From Polydactylus sextarius (Eukaryota > Chordata > Actinopteri > Polynemidae), in contig CM028908.1 in the NCBI GenBank assembly GCA_016801845.1, positions 24,481,047 through 24,545,046 of the forward strand: 64,000 nucleotides of DNA, given 5' to 3'. The notes below the pieces were generated by a model. That model did not search any database. It saw only the letters and a list, made by a program, of their open reading frames with translations, and was not told where the DNA came from. Positions 35,454 to 46,061 of the stretch are shown one piece after another (position 1 is the first letter of the stretch; each line of letters starts with the position of its first letter). A program made the position numbers and the translations under genes.

Positions 35454-36275
35454 GTGTCAAAGTCTGAGTGGTGGACACAGAAACACGCGCGAAGCAGCGC
35501 CTTCATTTTTTGGAAAAGTGGCATGTAAATCTACATTTCTATAGACGGACATATTGTTTCTAGTGTGCTTTGGTGCCACATCAATGGACCGATTGATGAA
35601 TTATCGTTTAAAAAAGAAAAAAAGAAAAAAGCTGCTTGCATGAAGACAGAGTGCTGGAAAATCGGAGTGCCCTCCATACCACACCACACACTCTGCCTGT
35701 GTCTGTCTGGCAGGTGCGGATGATGTTTTTTATTATTCTGTCACATCTGAGGATGGTTTACGTGGACAGTCTGTATTGACCATGAAAGACTTTGGAAGAA
35801 GAAGAAGAGCTTGTTGCTCGCACGTGTCTGTGCCGCATGATTTAGAGGCCACTTGAAGAACTGCTGACATCCGACTCCACTGCCTTGACCCGGATCACGA
35901 ATACACGAACACGACTGCAAGAAAAGTTTCCCAACGCTGGGACAAACACAAACCTGTCAAAACTCACAATTTAGAAACAGTCTCAGAAACATCCGAGGTA
36001 TTATTTTGGTTACGAGTCAGTTTCGTTAGCGTCTGTTGAGATACAGATCAAAACTTTTCAGTGAATTCATTTAATTTTCCATCATATGTTTGGAGGAAAA
36101 AAGGAAACTGAAAAAAAAAAGATCTACAAAGGAATTTTACAATGTTTCCTTTACTTTTTATTACACCAAATTTATGTTTTGTGTATACTGTATTTAATGT
36201 TTGTCAGCCAATATAGGCCATAAATTATATTTTGATACAATACCTATATGTACAATAAAAATGTTTATAAAATGT
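35454..36275 (+). other. EDN3 3' UTR and poly(A) signal
   Basis: Runs from the stop codon to an AATAAA at 36254-36259 followed by T/GT-rich sequence. Several ATTTA motifs lie in the distal half, for example near 36065-36200. These can favour rapid mRNA turnover; that role is inferred only. Confidence 0.55.
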
Positions 36276-36359
36276 TGTATAAAAATACTATATATGTGAT
36301 CATATTAGTCATCTGTGTTAAAGAACCCAGTCAAGACCAACACAAGCAGAAGGAGGATG

Positions 36360-36392
36360 TTAAAGGTCCAGTGTGTGGGTTTTAGAGGCATC

Positions 36393-36431
<39 letters not shown>

Positions 36432-36929
36432 CATTAGTTTATAACCACCTGAAGATAACAGTTATTTTATTTCAATGAGTTCTTAATACCTATATCAGGA
36501 GCAGGTCCTGTCAGCCATGTTTCACCAACACTTTATTTTCTACAGCAGCCCAGACTGGACAAACTAACACAGTGATGGACACACACACAAAAGCTTTTCA
36601 ACAGATTCCAGTGGCCAAAGTTCAAAGTTAGAGAAACTTATGTGTTAAATCTGCTTCATATACTCCAAGTAACTAATTAAGAAAATAACAAATTTGAGCT
36701 AAACACAGACACACACTCGAACATGATTATAGTCCCAGACCCATTGTACTGTTGACCACACGGCTCAGTGCAGTATAATCAACAGTTTATTATGTTCACA
36801 CCTCAGAGCTTCAGCCTCAGCAGGTGAGTCAAAGTGTAGCCGACTCAGCATCAGCTGACTTGGTTTGAGTGTCTTCACTTTAAAAAACCCACCACTAGAT
36901 GCTGCTAAATCCCACACACTGAACCCATA
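36360..36929. mobile_element. MITE with 'AGGTCCAGTGTGTGGG' ends
   Basis: TTAAAGGTCCAGTGTGTGGG at the left end pairs with CCCACACACTGAACCC at the right end. This matches a common fish MITE with TTAA-type borders. The right TTAA is mutated here. An AT microsatellite at 36397-36424 lies inside. Confidence 0.7.
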
Positions 36930-38961
36930 AAAAAAAAGTGACTTATTGAGCTTTTTTTTTTTTTTTTAATAGTTATTGCTTCAGTCTTTGACAAAAAGGA
37001 AGACTTGAACTTCTTTGCTTCATGTTTACAAAATTCTGATGCACATCTGTTTTTATTTAAGATTATTCAAATTTACCAAAGGCTCATGCATGAACACTCA
37101 AATCATATCATGAGACACTGAACTAACTGGAGCACAACATTTGTCCTGATTGATGCAGCATGTTTATTGCATTGCACCGTGCTGTTACTCAACAAACACA
37201 ATGTAGATAAGCAGGAGAAACACTAACAGTCTATATATCGTATCTCTTTATGGATTCGTGTCTTGTGTACTATACAAAGATAAAGCTATATAGTAAAAAA
37301 TATACTTTCTGCATGTTTTGCATGTACGCTGATACCTTCCAACTGAGTAGTATGTATATAAACAGTGGGAGGGTTCATATGAAGGGCAGTTCTACAACAC
37401 TACAACACTGTAAAGCACAAATGCATGGTATGTTGCAACTGAAGGCTAAAATCCATCCATTCATTAATTTTTCTATCACTTAACCAGCTGAGGGTCTTGA
37501 GGGAGGAAAGAAGAAGTAAAACCTGGCTGATCACCAGTCAGTGTTGGAGGACATGGTGCACCCTGGACATTTTCTTAATAATGTACAAAAAGAAACAAAC
37601 AAACAAAATTACATTGAACAAATTTACAAAAAACATTGACAAGTAATCAGACCTTCACCTACCACCAATATGAAATCATGACGATGTATATCAGAGCAAA
37701 ATCCAAGACATGAGGTTGAAGGAGCTGCCTGCAGGCAGGATTATGTTAAATTATACAGTTCTGGGGAAGTCTGTAAAATGAAGTTCCCATGAGACACACA
37801 GAGGTCTCTGTAATTACAAATGAGAAGAACTGTGGAACAACCTGGAGCTGGTGACCCGGCCAACATGGACAGTCAGGGAGACGGTTTTATCACTCAGAGG
37901 GTTAAATGCGTCGTCCTCTAATCATAAAGTCGATGTTTTGATTCCTAAATGTTCTCCAGTACACGTTGAATCATGTCAAAGATGATACAGTCCAAAGAGA
38001 GGAGGAGGGAAACACTTATTTTTTCTTTTTACTTTTAAATTATTTATCTCCAGTTCTAAAGATCAGTTTTTGTTTTGTTATTACAGGGAACAGAGTTTGG
38101 GAACAGTTTGTTTTAATCTTAGCAACATCAAAAAAAATTAAACTGGAAGGTCTGAAAACTTGTCTATCACATGTGAGTTAATTAAAGGAAACTGGAGTGT
38201 TTGTGCTGTCACAATCCAACCTTTTACTCTTTTTTTGATTGTTTTTTATTGTAACTGCAATCTCTGCTCGAAGCTTAACCGAAGTCTTTAGTTGCTCAAC
38301 CTTAATCATGGTGTATTTGCCACAAAGTCTTAGCTGTACTGCGGTTGCCATATGCTGATACTGAAGGAAGGGAATAAAAAAAATGTTGTTGGCAAAAACA
38401 AAGTCAATATCATCCATTTTGTTCAGTCTATGTGGAGACAGGGCTGATCTATGGTTTATGGTTGGGTTATGTTGAACATGGCAGACGATTGCATTGTGCT
38501 TTAAAGAAATGTTAGGAAGCTCTTTTTTTCTGTTTGAGATCGTTCTGGGATTGTTGCCAACAAAACCAATCCAAGAATGTTCCACTTAAATTCTCAAGTA
38601 CCCACTTTTCCCTCAAGTGGTTGTAATGACTGACCAGAAATGTTTGAGTAACAGCGATAAATAAAATCAGTATGTGGATTAAAAAATAAGAAAAGAAAAA
38701 AACAATTTATATTATGTGTGGTTGTTACTTATATTGAAATCCCTCGACTGTCTTAAACCAAATAACATGTTGGTTCACCTGGGAAAATGATGAGTCTATT
38801 GTGGATGAAATTTTAATCAAGTTGAGCCCTCTTGAGCTCTTTCATTATTTTTTCATCTTGTAATAATGCTTGGTATGAGTCTTGTTTTGAAGATATTATG
38901 AAACTGGGATTGTTTATTTGTGAGGAATGTGATGGGAAAAAAAAACTCTGCTTTTTTTAGG
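36930..38961. other. Intergenic, no gene recognised
   Basis: AT-rich. No exon or named repeat could be supported. A 135-codon minus-strand ORF at 38178-38585 lacks any recognisable content. Confidence 0.45.
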
Positions 38962-39391
38962 TTTTCCACTTGGTGCTAGTTCCTGATGCAAGGTACTTTT
39001 TTGGTACCTACTTGGCCGTTGTACCAATCAATCTGAGTGGATGCTAAAACATGAACAGACTGGCGGCCACTGATTGGTCAGAGAGAGTGTCCTCACAAGA
39101 GCGACCAAGTGTGAGTGTCAAAATGATCAACCTCCATTTTTAAACACCAGCAAGAGTGATAGCCATCATTGTAGCCAACCTCGTCGTAAGCTAACCCAGC
39201 AACAAGTACAGCATCTCCTCCATGTCCTCCATTAATGTTTACTGATGTTTTTGTGTCGTGACGTCGCAGCAGTTTCGACCCCACTCACCACTTCACGTCG
39301 AGGAGGAACCAAACTGTGATGGAAAACAACGTGTCTGGAACCAAACGGAGTAGAGTCGAGTCGAGTCACACTAGAATGGTTTGGTGGAAAA
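38962..39391. mobile_element. Non-autonomous DNA transposon, copy 1
   Basis: TTTTCCACTTGGTGCTAG at the left and GGTTTGGTGGAAAA at the right form short inverted ends. The body includes AGTTCCTGATGCAAGG and AGTAGAGTCGAGTCGAGTC. A related copy in reverse orientation lies at 52619-52937. No coding capacity; superfamily not identified. Confidence 0.65.
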
Positions 39392-39824
39392 GAGACATGT
39401 TCGGACCAAATGTGATCACATTCAAAGTCAAGACAAAGACACTAAAAGCTGCAAATCTGTACCAGGAAATGTAAACCGCATAAAGACACATACAGGAAAA
39501 GAAGGAATAGGAAAATGGTCACGTACAACCACAGATGGTTTTTGGGGACTGTTGAAATGGAAAAGAAAAGTTGAACAATTTTAATTGTGTTAGCATGTAC
39601 CAGACGATGAGACAAATTAACCTCTGTTCGCAGGTGCGTACAGTACAACTTCTCCATCACCCGTCAGCACTGTTGTTTTTGGCTGGAGAGTTAATCTCAT
39701 TGCTGAGTGCTGGCCGATGGGAAGTAGCTGTTAAGTGATTTTAGCTGTGCATTCATTCACTCATTCATTAGTCTGTGTTGAAGAACATTCAAAGCATTTT
39801 ATACCTGACATGTTTTTTGTCTGT

Positions 39825-40100
39825 TGTAGCAAAGGGACTGAAAAGACACTCTTACAGTTAAAGTCTATGTTGGGTGCCAGACAGGGAAACAAAGCAACCT
39901 GTCATGATTTTCTTTAATTAATTAAGAATATGTATTTCTACAAGTATCTATAAGAAGAAACAAAATCCTGCTAGCCTATGGCCCGAGCTACAGAAGACAG
40001 AATTAAACACGGGTCATCAAAACACTAAAAATGAAATGTTAATAAATGAATTAGTCAGTTACAGGCAAAATCAGAATCAAAACACTTACATTTTTTAGGA
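39825..40100 (-). repeat. Left (3') LTR, first part
   Basis: Begins TGTAGC and matches 47749-48030 at roughly nine in ten bases by eye, with small indels. Landmarks shared with the other LTR include ACCTGTCATGATTTTCTTTA and TTTCTACAAGTATCTATAAG. The remainder resumes after an insertion, at about 42042. Confidence 0.85.
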
Positions 40101-40121
40101 AATAATAATAATAATAATAAT

Positions 40122-40123
<2 letters not shown>

Positions 40124-40176
<53 letters not shown>
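40124..40176. repeat. (AT)n microsatellite
   Basis: An uninterrupted AT run preceded by a short (AAT)n array, at the left edge of the material that splits the LTR. Confidence 0.95.
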
Positions 40177-40179
<3 letters not shown>

Positions 40180-40230
40180 ATTCCCTGTGGGCAAACTCGA
40201 GGGCTTGTAAACTCTACTTGTGGTTTCCAT

Positions 40231-40242
40231 TATATATATATG

Positions 40243-40338
<96 letters not shown>
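40231..40338. repeat. (TA)n microsatellite
   Basis: A TA run of about 108 bases with one TGTAAA interruption. It produces spurious long ORFs in several frames. Confidence 0.95.
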
Positions 40339-40341
<3 letters not shown>

Positions 40342-40469
40342 TTAACTACTACTTGCAAACATTTAGTCTCTATTGTCTCTTCCTGGTCTCCCTCTTTTCT
40401 TCCTCCTCCCTCCCCCGTCCTCCTCCACTCCCTTTTCTCTGTCTCTTCTCTTTCTCTTTTCTCTGTTTT

Positions 40470-40682
40470 CATTTCTCTCCAGCTGGTCGAGGCAGATCAA
40501 ACCGTTCACACTCTGTGTCTGGTTCTGATGGAGGTTTCTTCCCGTTAAAAGGGAGTATTTCCTACATTGTCACCAAGCGCTCGCTCATTGTGGAAATGTT
40601 GGTTTCTCTATGTAAAGTGACTTGAGATAAATGTTTTTATGATCTGGCGCTATATAAATAAAACCAAATTGAATTGAATTGA
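40470..40682 (+). repeat. Teleost interspersed repeat with 'TTGAATTGAATTG' tail
   Basis: CAGCTGGTCGAGGCAGATC, GGAGGTTTCTTCCCGTTAAA and GGCGCTATATAAATAAAACC follow in order and end in repeated TTGAA units. I recognise this as the 3' end of an abundant fish retroposon. It lies inside the LTR-splitting insertion. Confidence 0.7.
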
Positions 40683-41199
40683 ATATATTTGCCATTGCAA
40701 GTTGTTACATCTTGCTGTTATGTTAACTAGTGTGTGACATATTTTATTAATAATAAAAATAAAATAAACACATAAAATTCAATATCCTTCATCCAGATTT
40801 TTTTTAACCAACAACATGACATTTAGCTTAACTGGATGGTCTCATTCTCACACTATAGTCAATATTTACAAAACTGAAAAGTAGTCTTATTTTTGAAGTC
40901 TTATGCTTTATGTAGGGATCTGTCAGACACAGGTCATTTGTCTCCAGTTTGTCACATGCAAAGGACGTGGTCAGTCACTGTGCTTTGCTGCTGCTCCTTC
41001 AAGGTCTTACTGGTCTCTGACTTCAGGATGCCTTCAGTGTAGATACTGAAACCTGACACTACTCTGTGAACCTATGACCTGGGTCATTTGCATACTGCCA
41101 GTGATTGGTTGTATACTGAGGACTGAGGGGAGGTGTGTGTGTGTGTTTGTGTTTGTGTGTGTTAGAGTCTGCAGACATAGAGACAGACATGAGGAAGGA

Positions 41200-42042
41200 T
41201 CTGATACTGAGTATTTTTTCCTGCTATCTGGCGAGCTTGCAAAAAGTTATCGTGGTGCCATTTCGCCATCGTATAAGTCAGCACTGTCCTGCCATCATAT
41301 ATGCCAAATTTGAGATGAATCTGATGATCTGTTTTAGAGAAACTGATCATGTGATCAAACGCAAACAAATGCCAATATCTCACTTCCTGTAGGGTGTAGC
41401 TAGGGTCATGCAGCACGAAAGTTGTTCATCTTGATCAGCTCTACACACCTACGCAGTTTCATGTGTCTATTTCAAATGACACGTCATTTATAGCACTTTG
41501 AACTTTTATCACAGTTAAAAAGCTACTAAACTTTAAGGTGGTGCCATTTTGACATAGAGCGAAAATTCAAAAATCCCCACACAAATTATCATCAGCAACA
41601 TCTTGACATCACGTATGCCAAGTTTGATAGCAATCGGACGAACCGTTTAAGACTAGTATATTAAATTCCATAAACATCGACCCACAAACAACCGCTAATA
41701 GCTCACTTCCTGTTGGGCGTGGCAACAGACATGCAGCGCGAAAGTTATCCATCTTGATGAGCTCTTCACACATACCAACTTTGGTGTGTCTACCTCAAAC
41801 TATGTGCCCACCACAAGCCTTTGTTTAAAAATTACAAAAGGGGGCGCTCTGGAGCCCCTGAGCCACACCTGGACTCCAAAGTTGGTCAGAAAGTGGTTTG
41901 CGGCAGTTTTGATGTGTGTCAATTTTGGTGAGTTTTTGTCTATGGGAAAGGCCTCAAACGGCCTGGTATGCGGCAGGAGGGAAAAAAAAAAAAAAGAAGA
42001 ATCTGAGCAAAAACAATAGGGTCCGAGGTGCTTGGGCCCTAA
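41200..42042 (+). repeat. Teleost interspersed repeat with internal tandem units, 'GGGCCCTAATAA' end
   Basis: Two diverged tandem units lie about 324 bases apart: CACTTCCTGTAGGGTGTAGC at 41381 and CACTTCCTGTTGGGCGTGGC at 41705. Both are followed by CATGCAGC(A/G)CGAAAGTT and an ATCTTGAT(C/G)AGCTC block. The right end reads GTGCTTGGGCCCTAATAA. I recognise the end as a widespread fish family of unknown class. Confidence 0.7.
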
Positions 42043-42110
42043 TAAATTAATAAGTTCAACAATATCCAATGAAATCTAAATAAAAGAAATGATAAAAAAT
42101 CATGAGGTAA
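42042..42110 (-). repeat. Left (3') LTR, resumed part
   Basis: AATATCCAATGAAATCTAAATAAAAG matches AATATCCAATGACATCTAAA and following bases at 48094-48120 of the right LTR. Similarity fades beyond 42090, so the inner LTR edge is not defined. Confidence 0.7.
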
Positions 42111-42333
42111 TGGTTTTGGATTTCATTTAGTTCATTCCAGTTCAGCAAATGAGCAAGTAAGTGTGTGTGTGCGTGTCGGGGGGGATTCAGTTCAGTATTT
42201 ATGTAAAATATGTGTGCAGGGGGGGTAGATGGTGTAGATGCCGTAGATGGAGACAGGGAACAGTGAGTGAGGTTTGCTGTGTCTGGTGGGAAGGTTAAGA
42301 CCATGGCTTAGAGGGAAGAAGAAGCCTGTAGAG

Positions 42334-42535
42334 CACAGGTGTCAAACTCATTCCACGAAGGGCCGTGTGGCTGCAGGTTTTTGTTCCAACCAGTCAAGAT
42401 CACACAGTTTGACCAGTCAACTGTGTGGAGACTGAGATCAGTTAATTAAATGAATCAAGTCTGGTGTGCTGCTGCTAGGTTGGAACAAAAACCTGCAGCC
42501 ACACGGCTCTTTGTGGAATGAGTTTGACACCTGTG
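42334..42535. mobile_element. hAT-type MITE, copy 2
   Basis: Same element as 8030-8229, with nearly perfect 57-bp inverted arms starting CACAGGTGTCAAACTCATT. A perfect 8-bp target duplication, CTGTAGAG, lies at 42326-42333 and 42536-42543. It sits between the left LTR and the integrase remnant. Confidence 0.92.
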
Positions 42536-43040
42536 CTGTAGAGCACCAGGCAGAGACCACTTATCTGCAGGTTTTGCTAGGCCCAGAACAGTTGTAGCTT
42601 CCGAGCGCCACGTAAAAAGACATCTGCCTGATTGCACACACTCAGGGTTTTTGATTTTAGTCCTTTCCAGCTTCTTTAACTCTTTTACAGAATGATAAGT
42701 TTTGTTTTTCCCTCTTCTGTACCTCGCTTCCTCCTCCATGCAGTCTTTGTCTCACTGACCTTACTCTTCCCCCAGCTCTAATTTGCAGTTGTCCCTTCAC
42801 TTACCTCTGGGGAGGAAGTGCAATGCTGCACTCCTGCCATACTCTTCCCCAGGCTCAGCATTGGCCTGGTCTCAACAGACTTAATCTAAAACCCTAAAAA
42901 ATCCTCTTCTGAGCTTTCCTGTAGCAGGTCCAATATTTTTTTCTTTCCATGTACTCCAAGTCCTCTGCACTGGGCTAGAAAGGTTTAAGGTTGCAGACAT
43001 GCACATTCCTTGCATCCAAAACTGTATCCTCCAGAACAAC

Positions 43041-43989
43041 TTAGTAATTTAGGGGTCCGAGTTGTTGCACTACACGGTAGGGACCTCGCCACTTTTTGGC
43101 TAGTTTAGCCATGAATTTCTCCTTAGCCTTAGATAGAGGAAAATTTCTAACCCATACTCTCTGTTTGGGTTTGAAACCAACATTACAGCCAACATTCCAA
43201 CAACCAACATTCCTCAATTGCCTTCTTCTTTGCTTTGTTAATATTTTCCACCACATCTGTTTTTAGTTGTGTGAGGTGATGCACAACATCATATGCCATA
43301 TGCTCGTCAGGGGATAAAATCCTGCATTTCAGAACTTTATTCATCGGACTATTCAGCTTTCTGCCAATTTGTAGTGTAAGCGGAGCTTATGGCAAATCTG
43401 AACTCTGGAAGGTATTCATCCCATTTTCTATGATTGTCATCCAAATATAAGGCTATCGTACTTTTTTAAAAATACGATTCACTCACTCTGTCATATTGGT
43501 CTGGGGATGATATGCTGTAGTGAGCTTGGGAATCACAGTCCACTGGGTACAGAGTTCATGAAATAAAGAGGACACAAATTGAGGTCTCCGGTCAGACAAG
43601 ATGTAATCAGGTGTTCCTGATCTTGTAAAAAATGTCCTTCCTCAGAAATCAAGCTATTGTTTTTGCTGCAGCAGTTTGCAGGGGAGCAAATTCAACCCAA
43701 CCAGTGAAATAATCCACCACCACAAGCAAGTATTCATTCTTTTCTGAACTTCTGGGTAAGGGTCCCCAAAGGTCAATGCCAAGCATCTCATTAGGTCCCC
43801 TGACAGTTGTTTGTTGCAACTTTCCAGCATGTTTTTTGTTATCTGACTTTGACAAATAATGCATTTCTTAATAAAGTGTTTCACATCAGTACAGATACCA
43901 GGCCAATACGCCACTTCATATAACCTTTTATAGGTTTTGAAGATTCCAGTATGTCCACTCAAAGGATTTTCATGATAGTTTAGGAGCAT
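43041..43989 (-). pseudogene. Ty3/Gypsy integrase remnant
   Basis: The minus strand shows an N-terminal HHCC zinc domain at about 43850-43960 (NPLSGHTGIFK... with CIICQ). A catalytic-core start follows at 43790-43700 (GIDLWGPLPR with the first acidic residue, then VVVDYFTGWVEF). A C-terminal domain sits at 43056-43190 (VWVRNFPL... KWRGPYRVV). The middle of the core is interrupted by stops and frame changes. Integrase would join element cDNA to host DNA; this copy cannot. Confidence 0.85.
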
Positions 43990-44439
43990 TTGTTGAACCA
44001 GACTAGGGGAATTCTTGAAAGGGCATCATGAGCACTGTTTAGTTTTCCCTTTCTGTAGTCCACGATAAAGTCAAAACATTAAAAACTCAGTGACCATCTA
44101 ATCAAGCGACTTGTTGTTTTGGTTGATGAAAGGACCCACTTTAAGGCAGAGTGATTGGTAATGACAGTAAATAGCTTAGATTCAAGAAAGTGCTGCCATT
44201 TTTCTAGCACTCAGATGACTGCAAGACACTCTTTTTCTGTGACTGAGTAATTCCCTTCAGCTTGGTTCAGTGTGCTCTAGCATTAGCAAGAACTTCCTCA
44301 GTTCCATTGTCCTTTCTCTGGGTAAGTACAGCTCTAAACCAGTGTCACTAGCGTCAGTATAGACTCAGAATGGATGGTCGGGATTAGGATGACCCAGGAC
44401 CGGTGGAGAAAACAAGCTTGACTTAAGTTTGTCAAAGGA

Positions 44440-44633
44440 GGGGCGCCTGGTTGGCTGAGTGGCTAAGGCACAACATGTTAGCATATATGCTGTGCAGTTG
44501 TTCACCGGTTCAAGTCCCAACCGAGTCGAACCTTCCTGTATGTCCTTCCCCCACTCTCCTCCATGTGTCCTGTCTCTCTACACTATCTCTGATTAAAGAC
44601 AGAAAATGTCCAAAAAATACTTGAAAAAAAAGT
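44440..44633 (+). mobile_element. tRNA-derived SINE inserted into the Gypsy pol region
   Basis: GGGGCGCCTGGTTGGCTGAG opens a tRNA-like head with an A box (TGGCTGAGTGGCTAAGG) and a B box (GGTTCAAGTCC). The TCCTTCCCCCACTCTCCTCC body and a GATTAAAGACAGAAAATG tail follow. GTCAAAGGA on the left and GCCAAAGGA on the right are the likely target duplication. It belongs to the same family as 21148-21318 and is inserted opposite to the Gypsy reading direction, in the RNase H part. Confidence 0.9.
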
Positions 44634-45400
44634 CTGCCAAAGGAATGCTGGCATGCTTTACTCCAGAGGAACGGTTTTCCTTTCTTTTTTAGGTTGTTCA
44701 GGGGCTGGGCAACTATTGAAAAGTCTGGCACAAATTTGTGATACCATCCTGCCAGCTCCAGGAATCTCTGAATAGGACTGAATTGCCTCAACCTTATCAG
44801 GATCAGCACTGATAATGTGTCCAAGGAATCTGATTTCTTCCAGACAGAACCTAGATTTCTTGAGGTTAACAATCAGATTGGCTTTGTAGAGATGATCAAT
44901 TACAGTCTGCAAATGCTCCAGATGTTGAGTCATGGATGCTGAGCATACAATTATGTCATCTAGATAAACTAGGCAGATCTCTCCTCGCAGCCCTTCCGAG
45001 ACTTTCTCCATTAGTCTTTGGAAAGTGGTGGGATCATTTTTAAGGCCAAAGGGCATAACATAAAAGTGATATAATCCATGGTGAGTAATGAATGCAGTTT
45101 TGGCTTTGCTTTCTGGATCCATGGGTACTTGCCAACATCCACTGTTTAAATCAGTGGTAGAGAAAATTGTGGCTCAAGAAAGTGACTCAAGAATTTCAGT
45201 GTTGTTTGGGAGAGGATAGTCATCAGTTTCAGTGACCGCGTTGACTTTTCAGAAATCAACACAGAATCTTATGACCACCATCTTTCTTTGTAGGTAAAAC
45301 AATGCCCACCCTGAGTGGGAGGGTTCAATTACTCCAGCACCTCTTGTAGTTGTTCTTCCATAATAGCTTGCTTAACAAATGAGAGTCTATAAGGCCTTTG
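44634..45400 (-). pseudogene. Ty3/Gypsy reverse transcriptase remnant
   Basis: The minus strand reads the RT fingers/palm start near 45330-45430 (HTIYTTACVPINQRPYRLSF), the MPFGLKNDPTTFQRLME segment at about 45000-45060, and the YLDD catalytic box at about 44955-44966. Next come FLGHIISADPDKVEAIQ and a LAGWYHKFVPDFS junction to RNase H near 44730. Frame breaks lie between 45123 and 45328 and near 44770. Confidence 0.9.
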
Positions 45401-45758
45401 ATTGATAGGCACACAGGCAGTGGTATAGATGGTGTGCTGCAAAACATCAGTTTTTCCTGGCTGATTAGTACAGACTTGTGGGCTAGACTCAAGGAGATTT
45501 CTCAACGGGTTTTTGTTACTGTCTGTTAAATGAGCATCCTTCACAGCAACATTGATGTAATATTTCACTTCCATTCGCACAGGCTCCAAAGAGAGAACAG
45601 GAGGGGAAACGGAACTTACCAGTGAAAGATTCAGGGCCAACTTGTTCTGGGTAATTCGCATGGTTCTTTTGCCATGGTCTCTTTTCTGTGTGTAGCGGGT
45701 ACTACCAGGCTGGAATGGATAAGTAACAGAGGGCATTGACTTAAAGCTATACTCCTTC

Positions 45759-46061
45759 TCAGCCACACAGATTATCACCCATGAAATTCAGGCCAAGAAC
45801 AACGCTATATGCCAGAGCACTTGGTCCCAATACAGCTATTGGTAAGTTGGGCACATGCCCATGGAGAGCCATGGTGAGGTTTTCCCATCCAGTTGGAGTA
45901 GCTGCTTCATCATTAGTCAGATATAATGGGCCTTCTGTCCATGGCTGAAGAACATCCCTGGAACCCTTCGGTTCCATCCAAAGATACTCATGAATGAGAG
46001 TGTAACTGGCCCCAGTATCAACTACAGCTTTTCCATGCCATGCACTTATGGAAATAGGCAT
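45759..46061 (-). pseudogene. Ty3/Gypsy aspartic protease remnant
   Basis: The minus strand gives GKAVVDTGASYTLIHEYLW, with the DTGA active site at about 46008-46019, followed by ALAYSVVLGLNFMG. A retroviral-type protease would process the gag-pol polyprotein. It overlaps the end of the gag reading frame by a few codons. Confidence 0.85.

Noticed and set aside
38178..38585. 135-codon minus-strand ORF
   Set aside because: Composition is ordinary for AT-rich non-coding DNA, and no family was recognised.
40218..40625. 135-codon + strand ORF and its 80-codon minus-strand shadow
   Set aside because: Both are driven by the TA microsatellite and a pyrimidine-rich retroposon end.
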